Positions 34,139 through 42,991 of a DNA stretch of 64,000 nucleotides are shown here, one piece after another. How positions within the stretch are numbered: the stretch's first letter is position 1; the number at the start of each line of letters is the position of its first letter. The notes beneath the pieces were generated by a model that was not told the origin of the DNA, ran no database searches, and worked only from the letters and a program-made list of their open reading frames with translations. A program made the position numbers and the translations under genes. The DNA is from Lacisediminihabitans sp040549525 (lineage in GTDB: Bacteria > Actinomycetota > Actinomycetes > Actinomycetales > Microbacteriaceae): the NCBI RefSeq assembly GCF_040549525.1, contig NZ_JBEPTM010000001.1:434001-498000 (forward strand). The letters are read 5' to 3'.

Positions 34139-37048
34139 GTGCCTGGCACGAAGAAGCTGGTCATAGTCGAGTCGCCCGCGAAGGCGAAGACGATTGCCCA
34201 GTACCTGGGCGACGGATACGAGGTGCTGGCCTCGGTCGGTCACATCCGCGACCTGATCGAGCCGAAAAACCTGCCGCCGGAGCTCAAGAAGGGCTCGCTC
34301 GGCAAGTTCTCCATCGACGTGGAGAACGGCTTCCTCCCCTATTACGTCGTGTCGGACCAGAAGAAGAAGACGGTCGCCGAACTGAAGCGCGCGCTCAAGG
34401 GTGCCGACGAGCTCTACCTCGCAACTGATGAGGACCGCGAGGGTGAAGCCATCGCGTGGCACCTTCTCGACGAGCTGAAGCCCAAGGTCCCGGTGAAGCG
34501 CATGGTGTTCCACGAGATCACCAAAGAGGCGATCGAACGTGCCCGCGACAACACCCGCGATATCGATACCGCTCTGGTGGACGCGCAGGAGACCCGGCGC
34601 ATCCTCGACCGTCTCTACGGCTACGAGATCTCGCCGGTGCTGTGGCGCAAGGTCGGTCCCGGGCTCTCCGCCGGTCGCGTGCAGTCCGCCGCCACCCGTC
34701 TCGTCGTCGACCGGGAGCGCGAACGTCTCGCCTTCGTCGCGGCCGGCTACTGGGACCTCTCTGCGCTGCTCGCGGCATCCGATTCCTCCAGCCCGTTCGA
34801 ATCCCGTCTCGCCCGCCTCGACGGTGTTCGCGTCGCCACCGGCCGCGACTTCGACGACAAGGGCCAGCTCAAGGCATCCACGAACGGCAAGGCGGATGCC
34901 GTCGCGCTTGACGAGCAGGCCGCGACCGCGCTCGCCGAGGCGCTGCGCGATCCCGCGGTGCCGGTGATCGTCTCCTCGGTCGACTCCAAGCCGTACACCC
35001 GTCGCCCGGCGGCGCCCTTCAGCACCTCCACCCTGCAGCAGGAGGCCGCGCGCAAGCTGCGCTTCTCCGCGCGCCAGACGATGAGTGTTGCGCAGGGACT
35101 GTACGAAAACGGGTACATCACCTATATGCGTACCGACTCTCTCAACCTGTCGCAGCAGGCGATGTCTGCCGCCCGCAGCCAGGCCGCATCCCTCTACGGC
35201 GCGGAGAGCGTCTCCGAGAAGCCGCGGACCTATGCCAGCAAGAGCAAGAACGCCCAGGAAGCGCACGAGGCGATCCGGCCGGCCGGGGATACCTTCCGCA
35301 CGCCGGGGCAGCTCGAGGGCACACTTCGGGGCAACGACTGGAAGCTCTACGACCTCATCTGGAAGCGCACCGTCGCCTCGCAGATGGCCGATGCCAAGGG
35401 CATGACAGCGTCCGTCGTCATCACCGCCGGACCCGTGCAGGGCACGACAATGGCCGAGTTCGCGGCCAGTGGCACGGTCATCACCTTCCGCGGATTCCTC
35501 CAGGCCTATGAGGAGAGCCGGGATGAGGAGCGCAACGATTCTGCCGAGCCCGCCGAGGCGAAACTGCCTCCGCTGACCGTCGGCCAGAAACTGACCGTCG
35601 CGGAGGTCGAGGCCAAGGGTCACGAGACCAGCGCGCCGCCCCGGTACACCGAGGCGAGCCTCGTGAAGACCCTCGAAGAGTTGGGGATCGGGCGCCCATC
35701 TACCTACGCGTCGATCATCTCGACCATCATCGACCGCGGATATGTCACCCCCCGTGGCACCGCGCTGGTGCCGAACTGGATCGCCTTCTCGGTCGTGCGG
35801 CTGCTCGAGGAATTCTTCTCCGACCTGGTGGAGTACCACTTCACCGCGGGTATGGAGGATGACCTCGACCGCATCGCCGACGGCAAGGAAGACCGGGTCG
35901 ACTGGCTGAACAGCTTCTATTTCGGCAGCGAGAAGCACCGCGGCTTGCGCAGCGTCATCGACAACCTCGGTGAGATCGATGCGAAGAGCATCAACTCCAT
36001 AAAGCTCGACGACGAAGTCACGCTGCGCATCGGCAAGTACGGCCCCTACCTCGAGGTCGTGGACGAGGGAGCAGCCCCCGAGGCCGCACCGCGTCGCGTG
36101 AACATCCCGCCGGAGCTCGCCCCCGACGAGCTCACCATCGTGAAGGCCCATGAGCTGATCGATGCACCGGTCGTGGTCGACCGGGTGATCGGGGTCAACC
36201 CCGAGAACGGCAAGAACGTCGTCGCCAAGGACGGTCGTTTTGGGCCGTACATCACCGAGGTGGATCCCGAACCCGTCATCGAAGCGGTCGAGACCCCGGC
36301 AGCAGAGCCCGTGGTCGATCCCGCCACCGGCGAGATCATCGAGCCGAAGAAGAAGCGCGCCGCGCCGAAGAAGGCGGCGGCGGTGAAGGCGCGCACCGCA
36401 TCCATCTTCAAGTCGATGGATCTGGCGACCGTCGATATCGACACCGCGCTTCGCCTGCTCTCCCTGCCTCGCATCGTCGGCCAGGACCCCGAGACCGGTG
36501 AGGAGATCACCGCCCAGAACGGCAAGTTCGGCCCGTACCTCAAGAAGGGTGCCGACACCCGCTCGCTCACCGAAGAGGATCAGATCTTCGAGATCGACCT
36601 CCCCGGGGCCATCGAGCTGTACGCCCAGCCGAAGTACGGCGCGCGCCGGGCATCCAGTGCGCTCAAGGAATTCGATGCCGATCCCGAGAGCGGCAAGCCG
36701 ATCCGCATCAAGGACGGGCGTTTCGGCGCTTACGTCACCGACGGCGTCACCAATGTGACGATTCCGCGCGGCGAGACGATCGAAGAGATCGACTTCGAGC
36801 GCGCCGTGCAGATGCTGGCCGATAAGCGGGCGAAGGGCCCGACGGTCAAGAAGACCGCGGCAAGGAAGCCGGCAGCGAAGAAGCCAGCCGTAAAGAAGCC
36901 CGCCGTGAAGAAAGCCGTGGTGAAAAGCACCGTCGTGAAAAGCACCGTCGTGAAGAGAGCCGTCGCCTCGAAGCCGGCGGTCAAGAAGCCGGTAGCGAAG
37001 CGGCCGGTCGCCTCGAAGCCGCCCGTCACTTCCGAGTCTGCGCAGTAG
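34139..37048 (+). CDS. topA: DNA topoisomerase I
   Basis: A 969-residue type IA topoisomerase that relaxes negative supercoils. A Toprim domain (VIVESPAKAKTIAQYLG, TDEDREGEAIAWH) is followed by the catalytic segment GYITYMRTDSLNLS with the active-site tyrosine near residue 325. The C-terminal part has several basic repeat domains (NGKFGPYLKKG, DGRFGAYVTDG) without zinc fingers, typical of actinobacterial TopA, and ends in a Lys/Pro/Ala/Val tail of KKPAVKK-like units. GTG at 34139 is the start. tmk follows eight bases after the stop. Confidence 0.97.
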   Translation: MPGTKKLVIVESPAKAKTIAQYLGDGYEVLASVGHIRDLIEPKNLPPELKKGSLGKFSIDVENGFLPYYVVSDQKKKTVAELKRALKGADELYLATDEDREGEAIAWHLLDELKPKVPVKRMVFHEITKEAIERARDNTRDIDTALVDAQETRRILDRLYGYEISPVLWRKVGPGLSAGRVQSAATRLVVDRERERLAFVAAGYWDLSALLAASDSSSPFESRLARLDGVRVATGRDFDDKGQLKASTNGKADAVALDEQAATALAEALRDPAVPVIVSSVDSKPYTRRPAAPFSTSTLQQEAARKLRFSARQTMSVAQGLYENGYITYMRTDSLNLSQQAMSAARSQAASLYGAESVSEKPRTYASKSKNAQEAHEAIRPAGDTFRTPGQLEGTLRGNDWKLYDLIWKRTVASQMADAKGMTASVVITAGPVQGTTMAEFAASGTVITFRGFLQAYEESRDEERNDSAEPAEAKLPPLTVGQKLTVAEVEAKGHETSAPPRYTEASLVKTLEELGIGRPSTYASIISTIIDRGYVTPRGTALVPNWIAFSVVRLLEEFFSDLVEYHFTAGMEDDLDRIADGKEDRVDWLNSFYFGSEKHRGLRSVIDNLGEIDAKSINSIKLDDEVTLRIGKYGPYLEVVDEGAAPEAAPRRVNIPPELAPDELTIVKAHELIDAPVVVDRVIGVNPENGKNVVAKDGRFGPYITEVDPEPVIEAVETPAAEPVVDPATGEIIEPKKKRAAPKKAAAVKARTASIFKSMDLATVDIDTALRLLSLPRIVGQDPETGEEITAQNGKFGPYLKKGADTRSLTEEDQIFEIDLPGAIELYAQPKYGARRASSALKEFDADPESGKPIRIKDGRFGAYVTDGVTNVTIPRGETIEEIDFERAVQMLADKRAKGPTVKKTAARKPAAKKPAVKKPAVKKAVVKSTVVKSTVVKRAVASKPAVKKPVAKRPVASKPPVTSESAQ

Positions 37049-37056
37049 GCACGCGG

Positions 37057-37689
37057 GTGGATCGCAGAGTGACCGGCCTGTTCATCACTCTCGAGGGCGG
37101 GGATGGATCGGGCAAATCGACCCAGGCCAGCCTGCTCGCCGACTGGCTCAGGGAATCCGGTTACACGGTCGAACGCTCGCGCGAGCCGGGTGGAACCGAG
37201 CTCGGGCTCGAGCTGCGCGAGATCGTGCTCCATCGGCGAGGGCCCATCGCCCCGCGCGCCGAGGCCCTGATCTATGCGGCAGATCGCGCGCACAACATCG
37301 CCACGAAGGTGCGCCCGGCCGTCGAGCGCGGCGAGATCGTGATCCAGGACCGCTACCTCGACTCGTCCGTGGCCTATCAGGGCGCCGGGCGGGTACTCGA
37401 CCCCACGGAGGTGCGGGACATCTCCCTCTGGGCGACCGAGGGATTCATGCCGAACCTGACGATCCTGCTCGACCTCGATGAGGCGATCGGCCGGAAACGG
37501 CTGGATCAGGCACGTTCCGCGTACGACCGGCTCGAGGCCGAGCATGGCGAGTTCCACGCGCGGGTGCGCGCCGGATTCCTCGCGCTCGCCGCGGCCGATC
37601 CTGAGCGCTTCCTCGTACTCCCGGCAACCGATTCGATCGAGTCGATCGCCGCCGCCATTCGCGATCGGGTCACCGTACTTCTCGGCTGA
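37057..37689 (+). CDS. tmk: Thymidylate kinase
   Basis: A 210-residue dTMP kinase. Walker A is EGGDGSGKSTQASLLADWL; the DR(E/Y) motif is REPGGTELG; VIQDRYLDSSVAYQGAGR and a lid region LDEAIGRKRLDQA follow. A second GTG at 37069 would start the protein directly at MTGLFITLEGG, which fits related enzymes equally well. The usual topA-tmk-holB cluster is interrupted here by the redox genes 37801-41719. Confidence 0.95.
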   Translation: MDRRVTGLFITLEGGDGSGKSTQASLLADWLRESGYTVERSREPGGTELGLELREIVLHRRGPIAPRAEALIYAADRAHNIATKVRPAVERGEIVIQDRYLDSSVAYQGAGRVLDPTEVRDISLWATEGFMPNLTILLDLDEAIGRKRLDQARSAYDRLEAEHGEFHARVRAGFLALAAADPERFLVLPATDSIESIAAAIRDRVTVLLG

Positions 37690-37800
37690 GCTGCGCCGCC
37701 ATTCGTAACCGGGATCACTCGCAACTCGCTCACGGCGATTCTTAGCGATTCCTTATAGGGAATGCTGCCAGCCTTGGCGTAGCGAGAGGGAGGGCGTCGC

Positions 37801-38232
37801 ATGGGGCTGCATCGCAGGGGAAGACGAATCGCCGCGACAATCACGACCGTCGTGGGCGTGACCAGCCTGATGGCGACGACGGCCGGGTCGGTTGTGCTGT
37901 GGCAGGACACTCTGGTGTCGCAGGCGAAGGGACGCGCGGCCGCCGCGCTGGTGCCGGCGGTGTCACCCTCGCCATCCACCGCTGCAGCGCCTCTTCCCGC
38001 GCCGACGATGAGCGCGAGGCCGTCCCCGCCCATCGTGCCCTCGAGCGACCCGGCCCCGGCGGTGCCCGCGGTCGTTGCCCCGGCCGCGCCGCGCCCCGCA
38101 CCGGTCGTCCCGGCGCCCGCCCCGGTCGCGCCAGCAGCGGCCCCGGTCGCGCCGCGCCCTGCACCGGTCGCACCGGCGCCGCCCGTGCCTGTGCCGCCGC
38201 CGCCCCCGCATTCGAAGTCGGGCGGGTCCTGA
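37801..38232 (+). CDS. Small exported Ala/Pro-rich protein
   Basis: A 143-residue protein. A basic start (MGLHRRGRRIAATI) and a hydrophobic helix (residues 11-35) are followed by a repetitive AP-rich stretch of about 90 residues and the end PPPPHSKSGGS. The AP stretch is likely an extended spacer through the cell wall. The N-terminal part (VTSLMATTAGSVVLWQDTLV) resembles that of the next gene, so the two are paralogues. GAGGGAGGG precedes the ATG. It is the first gene of a possible electron-transfer operon. Function unknown. Confidence 0.65.
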   Translation: MGLHRRGRRIAATITTVVGVTSLMATTAGSVVLWQDTLVSQAKGRAAAALVPAVSPSPSTAAAPLPAPTMSARPSPPIVPSSDPAPAVPAVVAPAAPRPAPVVPAPAPVAPAAAPVAPRPAPVAPAPPVPVPPPPPHSKSGGS

Positions 38233-38444
38233 GAGTCCCCAGTGCCAGACCGCAGTCTTAGACGATTCTGGTAACGCCGATGGCGGTGTCGACGGTGGAT
38301 TCTTCTCTCGACCGTTCGCGGGTAAGCGGGGCATCCGGGATGTCTCCGGATGCTGTCAGCATCTACACCTGACTATCCAAGCAAGTTCAGAGAATCGGGT
38401 AGGAACGTGTGCGGCGCGGTGATCGAGAAGAGAGCGAGGGTGAC

Positions 38445-38720
38445 ATGAGTATTCGGGCAGAGGGCAAGAGGCTCGCCCTGGGTGTCACCACGAGTGTCGG
38501 TGTCGTCAGCCTCGCAGTCACCGGAGTCGCATCGATCGCCCTCTGGCAACAGACGGTGAGCCACAATTCGCCCGGCAGCACCAGTGGGCAGGATGGCACG
38601 AACCAGAGCCCGGACCTCTCGAACCAAGGCAACGACGACGGAGGATTCACGCAGCAGCAGGTCCTGCCCGTCAGTCCGGGTCAGGGTGGCGGCTCCCACG
38701 CGCAGTCATCCGGGTCGTGA
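38445..38720 (+). CDS. Small exported Gln/Ser/Gly-rich protein
   Basis: A 91-residue protein, shorter paralogue of the preceding gene: basic start, helix VTTSVGVVSLAVTGVASIAL, the shared LWQQTVS motif, then a low-complexity tail rich in Gln, Ser, Asn, Asp and Gly. The tail has no recognisable domain and no flavinylation motif. The ATG at 38445 has GAGGG at a good distance. ApbE starts five bases after its stop, so they are one transcript. The 212 bp before this gene are noncoding. Confidence 0.7.
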   Translation: MSIRAEGKRLALGVTTSVGVVSLAVTGVASIALWQQTVSHNSPGSTSGQDGTNQSPDLSNQGNDDGGFTQQQVLPVSPGQGGGSHAQSSGS

Positions 38721-38724
38721 GCAG

Positions 38725-39675
38725 ATGACCGTGCGCCGCGATTGGCGCGACTGGAGCTGCGATGTCTCCGTCGTGGTGTCGGAGTCCGCCGATGTCGAGC
38801 TCGCAGAAGGCATCGTTCGGCAGGTCATGGATGACGTCTCCCGGGCGTGCAGCCGATTCCGTGCCGATTCCGAGCTGTCGATGCTCGCCTCGCAACTGCC
38901 CGGCGGAGCCGAGGTGAGCGAGCTGCTTGCACGCCTCGTGCGGTCAGCCCTCGATGTCGCCACGCTCACCGAGGGGGATGTCGACCCCACTCTCGGGATC
39001 GCCCTGCGGGCCGTCGGCTACGACCGCGACCTTTCGGAGCTGCCGACCGCGCTGCCCGGCGAGCAGATCGATCCGCGAGTGATCGTGGTCACGCGGCGCA
39101 CTGCGGGCTGGACGCGAGTGATGCTCGAACAGTGGCGCCTCGCCGTGCCCGCCGACCTGGCGCTCGACCTCGGGGCGACCGCGAAGGCGATCGCTGTCGA
39201 CCTGGCCGCCGAGAGGGTGGCGACGCGACTCGGCTGCTCCGTACTGGTGAACATCGGCGGCGACCTCAAGACCTCCGGCGCTCCCGTTCCGGGCGGATGG
39301 CAGGTGCTGGTGCAGGATCTCCCCGCGGACCCCGCCCAGCAGGTGTCGGTCGGGGCGGGCGCGGCGATCGCGACCTCCAGCACCCAGAAGCGCACCTGGG
39401 CGCAGGGCGGATACCTGCGTCACCACATCCTCGACCCTCGATCTGGACTCCCGGTGGAGCCGGTCTGGCGCAGTGTCTCCGTCGCCGCCGGGGACTGCCT
39501 CCTGGCGAACGCCTACAGTACCGCCTCGATAGTGCGCGGCCATGCCGCTGTCGCCTGGCTCGAGGGCGCGGGGGTGAGTGCGCGGCTGGTGGACCGCGCC
39601 GGTCGCGTCATCACCACCGGCTCGTGGCCGGTGGAAGTGTCGCAGGAGCAGCTCGTGGGGGTGGGGGATGTCTGA
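38725..39675 (+). CDS. apbE: FAD:protein FMN transferase (ApbE family)
   Basis: A 316-residue ApbE-type enzyme, which covalently attaches FMN to threonine or serine of extracytoplasmic flavoproteins. Visible features: FRADSELSMLAS near the N-terminus, LDLGATAKAIAVDLAAERV, VNIGGDLKTSG and HHILDPRSGLPV with the metal- and FAD-binding residues, and NAYSTASIV with the C-terminal Ala/Ser motif. No signal peptide is seen, so cytosolic action is possible, or an unusual export route. It overlaps the next gene by eight bases. No FMN-binding target domain is encoded beside it. Confidence 0.9.
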   Translation: MTVRRDWRDWSCDVSVVVSESADVELAEGIVRQVMDDVSRACSRFRADSELSMLASQLPGGAEVSELLARLVRSALDVATLTEGDVDPTLGIALRAVGYDRDLSELPTALPGEQIDPRVIVVTRRTAGWTRVMLEQWRLAVPADLALDLGATAKAIAVDLAAERVATRLGCSVLVNIGGDLKTSGAPVPGGWQVLVQDLPADPAQQVSVGAGAAIATSSTQKRTWAQGGYLRHHILDPRSGLPVEPVWRSVSVAAGDCLLANAYSTASIVRGHAAVAWLEGAGVSARLVDRAGRVITTGSWPVEVSQEQLVGVGDV

Positions 39676-40225
39676 GCTGCTGTGGGCCTTCGGGCGGGTC
39701 AGCGGGGTCGTCTCGATCCTCCTGTTCACCGCCTCCGTCGTGCTCGGGATCATCACGCGGTCGGGTCGCCCGCTTCCCGGTCTTCCGCGATTCTCGATTT
39801 CGCTCGTCCATCGCAACGTCGCGCTGATCGCGAGCACCTTCCTGGTGCTCCACGTGGGCACGCTGCTGCTCGACACCTACGCGAAGCTCACGGTGGTCGA
39901 CATCCTCATTCCGTTCCGTGGGGTGTTCAAGCCGTTCTGGCAGGGTCTCGGCACCGTGGCCCTCGACCTGGTGATCGCCATCGTGGTCACGAGTCTCCTC
40001 CGCCGGAGGATCGGGGTGCGCGTCGCCACCTTCGTGCACTGGTTCACGTATGCGATGTGGCCGGTCGCGATGGCCCACGCCATCGGCAACGGCACCAATG
40101 GCACGAGCGGCTGGTTCCTCATCATCGCGGCGGGATGCACCCTCGCCGTGATCGTCGCCGTGATGTGGCGCACCTCGGTGCGGTTCCTCGAGACGGCAAT
40201 GGCCCGGGCACGGTCACTCCGATGA
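39668..40225 (+). CDS. Ferric reductase-like transmembrane protein
   Basis: A 185-residue integral membrane protein with five to six helices. Histidines that could bind haem are VHRNVALIASTFLVLHVG and FVHWFTYAMWPVAMAHAIGN, the bis-histidine spacing found in FRD/YedZ-type cytochrome b proteins. It probably passes electrons across the membrane. It overlaps apbE upstream by eight bases and the NuoF-like gene downstream by four. No FAD or NAD-binding domain is fused to it, so electrons must come from partner proteins such as the two genes that follow. Confidence 0.85.
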   Translation: MSELLWAFGRVSGVVSILLFTASVVLGIITRSGRPLPGLPRFSISLVHRNVALIASTFLVLHVGTLLLDTYAKLTVVDILIPFRGVFKPFWQGLGTVALDLVIAIVVTSLLRRRIGVRVATFVHWFTYAMWPVAMAHAIGNGTNGTSGWFLIIAAGCTLAVIVAVMWRTSVRFLETAMARARSLR

Positions 40226-41481
40226 GCGGCACGGCGGTGGCGGGCGCGGTCCGACCGCCCGGGGGGCTCAACCGGCTCTTCCTGGCCGGCCAGGATGCCG
40301 ACTATCGCGCGCACCTCGCCGCATTCGGTGCGATGACGCCCTCCAGCCTCGCACCCGCTCTGGTGGATGAGCTGGCGCGATCAGGGCTCTCGGGGCGGGG
40401 CGGGGCGGGATTCCCGGTCGCACGCAAGGTCGGCGCGGTGACCAGTCCGAGCGACCGACTCTGGGCTCGCAGCCCGGTCGTCATCGCGAACGGAGCGGAG
40501 GGAGAGCCGCGGAGTATCAAGGATTCGACTCTCCTGCGACACGCACCACACCTGGTGATCGACGGGCTCCTCGCCGTCGGTGCCGCGGTGGGAGCGTCGA
40601 AGCTCTACCTCTATGCGCCGGCGGGTTCGATCGACTATGCGCGAGCCGCCGCGCGGGAGCGCAAGGATGCCCGGTCGATCGCCTTCGTCGAAGCGAAGGA
40701 GAGTTTCATCTCCGGTGAGGCGAGTGCGGTCGTCAACGCCATAGAGAACGGGATCGCTCTTCCCACCGATCGGATCGTTCGGCTCACGACCACGGGGCTA
40801 AGGCGGCTTCCCACGCTCGTCCACAATGTGGAGACGCTCGCGCAGGTGGGGCTCATCGCCAGATTCGGGGCAGCATGGTTCCGGTCGCTCGGATCCGAGC
40901 GAGACCCCGGAAGCCGGTTGGTGACGGTGTCGGGGTCCGTGCCGCACGAGCGGGTGATGGAGGTCGCGGGCCACACGTCGATCGCGGACATCCTCGAGTC
41001 CTGCGGTGTGTCCCTCGATGGCGTCGCGGCAGTGCTCGTCGGGGGATACCACGGGGCCTGGATCGCTCGGGCGAACCTCTCCGCGAACCTCTCGGCCGGC
41101 GGCCTTGCCCCGCTCGGAGCCCGACCGGGGGCCGGCATCCTGTATGTGCTCGGACGGCACGAGTGCCCCCTCGTCGCTTCGGCGTCGATCGTGCACTACC
41201 TCGCGGGCGAATCGGCGAAGCAGTGCGGCCCCTGCCTGTTCGGCCTCCCGGAGATGGCGAGCCTTCTCGAACGCCTGGCGACGGGAGATCGCGAGCGCGG
41301 CCTTCGTCGTCAGCTCGAAGCCCTCACCGAATCGGTGATCGGGAGAGGGTCCTGCCATCATCCCGATGGCACCGCCGGCCTCGTGCTGAGCACGCTGTCG
41401 GTGTTTGTGGCCGATGTGGATGCCCATCTCACCGGAAGGTGCCTGCGTGCCGCGCAGCCGACGAGGAGAAGTGATGGCTGA
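40222..41481 (+). CDS. NuoF/RnfC-like NADH-binding iron-sulfur protein
   Basis: A 419-residue soluble protein with a Complex I 51-kDa fold. SGRGGAGFPVARKVG is the FMN-binding glycine loop, VIANGAEGEPRSIKDSTLL and SFISGEASAVVNAIENG are NuoF motifs, and an SLBB-like segment (VSGSVPHERVMEV) follows. The iron-sulfur motif reads ESAKQCGPCLFG where NuoF has ESCGxCxPC, so the first cysteine is replaced by alanine; GRGSCHHPDG supplies a later cysteine. The cluster may use another ligand or be altered. It probably moves electrons between NAD(P)H, the ferredoxin encoded next and the membrane protein encoded before it. Confidence 0.87.
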   Translation: MSGTAVAGAVRPPGGLNRLFLAGQDADYRAHLAAFGAMTPSSLAPALVDELARSGLSGRGGAGFPVARKVGAVTSPSDRLWARSPVVIANGAEGEPRSIKDSTLLRHAPHLVIDGLLAVGAAVGASKLYLYAPAGSIDYARAAARERKDARSIAFVEAKESFISGEASAVVNAIENGIALPTDRIVRLTTTGLRRLPTLVHNVETLAQVGLIARFGAAWFRSLGSERDPGSRLVTVSGSVPHERVMEVAGHTSIADILESCGVSLDGVAAVLVGGYHGAWIARANLSANLSAGGLAPLGARPGAGILYVLGRHECPLVASASIVHYLAGESAKQCGPCLFGLPEMASLLERLATGDRERGLRRQLEALTESVIGRGSCHHPDGTAGLVLSTLSVFVADVDAHLTGRCLRAAQPTRRSDG

Positions 41482-41719
41482 GCCACCTCCCGGTCCCGCG
41501 CTCCACATCGATTGGACCCGGTGCGATGGCCGCGGTCTCTGCACCGAGCTGCTTCCGGAGCTTCTCGCTCGTGACAAGTGGGGCTACCCCGTGGCGATCG
41601 CCGGTGCGCCGGCAGCCCGGTCGGACGTCGCGATCGGACCCCGTCATCTCGATGCGGCGACGGACGCCGTCGCGCTGTGTCCCCTGTTGGCCCTCACCAT
41701 CGTTGGATCCCGCCGCTAG
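41474..41719 (+). CDS. [3Fe-4S]-type ferredoxin
   Basis: An 81-residue protein with ferredoxin cysteines in DWTRCDGRGLCTELLPELL (CX5C) and AVALCPLLALTI. Three cysteines with no fourth in the first motif indicate a [3Fe-4S] cluster, as in ferredoxins that serve cytochromes P450 in actinobacteria. No P450 lies nearby; the NuoF-like protein encoded directly before it is the likely partner. ATG at 41474 overlaps the previous stop by eight bases. Confidence 0.85.
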   Translation: MAEPPPGPALHIDWTRCDGRGLCTELLPELLARDKWGYPVAIAGAPAARSDVAIGPRHLDAATDAVALCPLLALTIVGSRR

Positions 41720-41761
41720 CGCGGGCGGCTCCGGTCAGCCGCTCCACTTAGGCTTAGCCCC

Positions 41762-42982
41762 ATGACCGTGTGGGACGAATTGACCGGCCAGTCGGAGGCG
41801 ATCGCGATCTTCCGCGCTGCCGCCGCCGACTCGACGCTGGGTGATTCGCCCATCGGCGACTCGGCGATGACCCACTCCTGGCTCATCACGGGCCCGCCCG
41901 GCTCCGGGCGATCGAACCTGGCCTACGCCTTCGCGACCGCCCTGCTCAGTCCGGCCGCGAAAGGCGGAGTCGGCAACGGCGGAGTCGACACCGGCGGAGT
42001 CGACCCTGGCGCAGTCGACCCTGGCGACGGCGATGAGGCCACTCGACGGCAGGTCGCCGCCCGCACTCACCCCGACCTCGCGGTGCTCAGCACCGAGGGC
42101 GTGATCATCAAGATGGACGATGTGCGCCGACTGGTCTCCAGCTCCAACTTCTCCCCCTCGGTGAGCCGCTATCGCGTGATCGTCATCGAGGACGCCGATC
42201 GCATGCAGGAGCGCACCTCCAACGTCTTGCTGAAGGCGCTCGAGGAGCCGCCGCCGAGAACCGTGTGGATCCTCTGCGCGCCGAGTGAAGCAGACCTGCT
42301 CCCGACCATCCGTTCCCGGGTGCGCACCGTTCGACTTCGGGTTCCGGATGTCGCCGACGTCGCAGAACTCATCGCCCAGCGCGACGACGTGGACATCGCC
42401 ACAGCCACCCGGGCTGCGCGCGAGTCGCAGAGTCACATCGGCATGGCCCACCGCCTCGCCACCAACGAGGATGCCCGGCGCCGTCGCGAGCAGACCCTCG
42501 ACATCGCGCTCGGCATCCATACCGTCTCTGGGGCGGTGATCGCGGCGGCGAAGCTCCTGGAGCTCGCCGGTCAAGACGCCAAAGCCATCACAGAGGAGCG
42601 CGATGCCGAGGAGCGCGAAAGCGCGCTCCGATCCCTCGGGATCGAGCCGGGCGGCACCATCCCGCCGGCCCTCCGCGCCCAGCTGCGCACGCTCGAGGAA
42701 GACCAGAAGAGGCGCGCCACCCGCAGCCTTCGCGACGGCATCGATCGCATCATGGTCGATCTGCTCTCGCTGTACCGGGACATCCTGCTGCTGCAGCTGG
42801 GAGTCGAGACCGAGCCGATCAACCTGGCGATCCTCTCTCGGCTGACGACCGCGAGTGCGGCCTCGACGGCCGCCGAGACGCTCGCCACGATGGATGCCAT
42901 CGCCACCGCCCGCAAGCGCATCGAGGGAAACGTGGCCCCGGCCCTCGCCCTCGAAGCCATGCTGATCTCCACCGCTCGCTGA
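41762..42982 (+). CDS. holB: DNA polymerase III subunit delta'
   Basis: A 406-residue clamp-loader subunit. It has LTGQSEAIAIFRAAAAD at the start, a modified P-loop TGPPGSGRSNLAYAF in which the usual Lys-Thr is Arg-Ser, which fits a non-hydrolysing delta', and VIVIEDADRMQERTSNVLLKALEEPP with the SRC-like sensor region. A low-complexity insert of repeated GGVD/PGAVD units lies near residues 62-82. A zinc finger is absent. It normally belongs to a tmk-holB pair and here lies after the redox operon. Confidence 0.93.
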   Translation: MTVWDELTGQSEAIAIFRAAAADSTLGDSPIGDSAMTHSWLITGPPGSGRSNLAYAFATALLSPAAKGGVGNGGVDTGGVDPGAVDPGDGDEATRRQVAARTHPDLAVLSTEGVIIKMDDVRRLVSSSNFSPSVSRYRVIVIEDADRMQERTSNVLLKALEEPPPRTVWILCAPSEADLLPTIRSRVRTVRLRVPDVADVAELIAQRDDVDIATATRAARESQSHIGMAHRLATNEDARRRREQTLDIALGIHTVSGAVIAAAKLLELAGQDAKAITEERDAEERESALRSLGIEPGGTIPPALRAQLRTLEEDQKRRATRSLRDGIDRIMVDLLSLYRDILLLQLGVETEPINLAILSRLTTASAASTAAETLATMDAIATARKRIEGNVAPALALEAMLISTAR

Positions 42983-42991
42983 GGGATTCCC

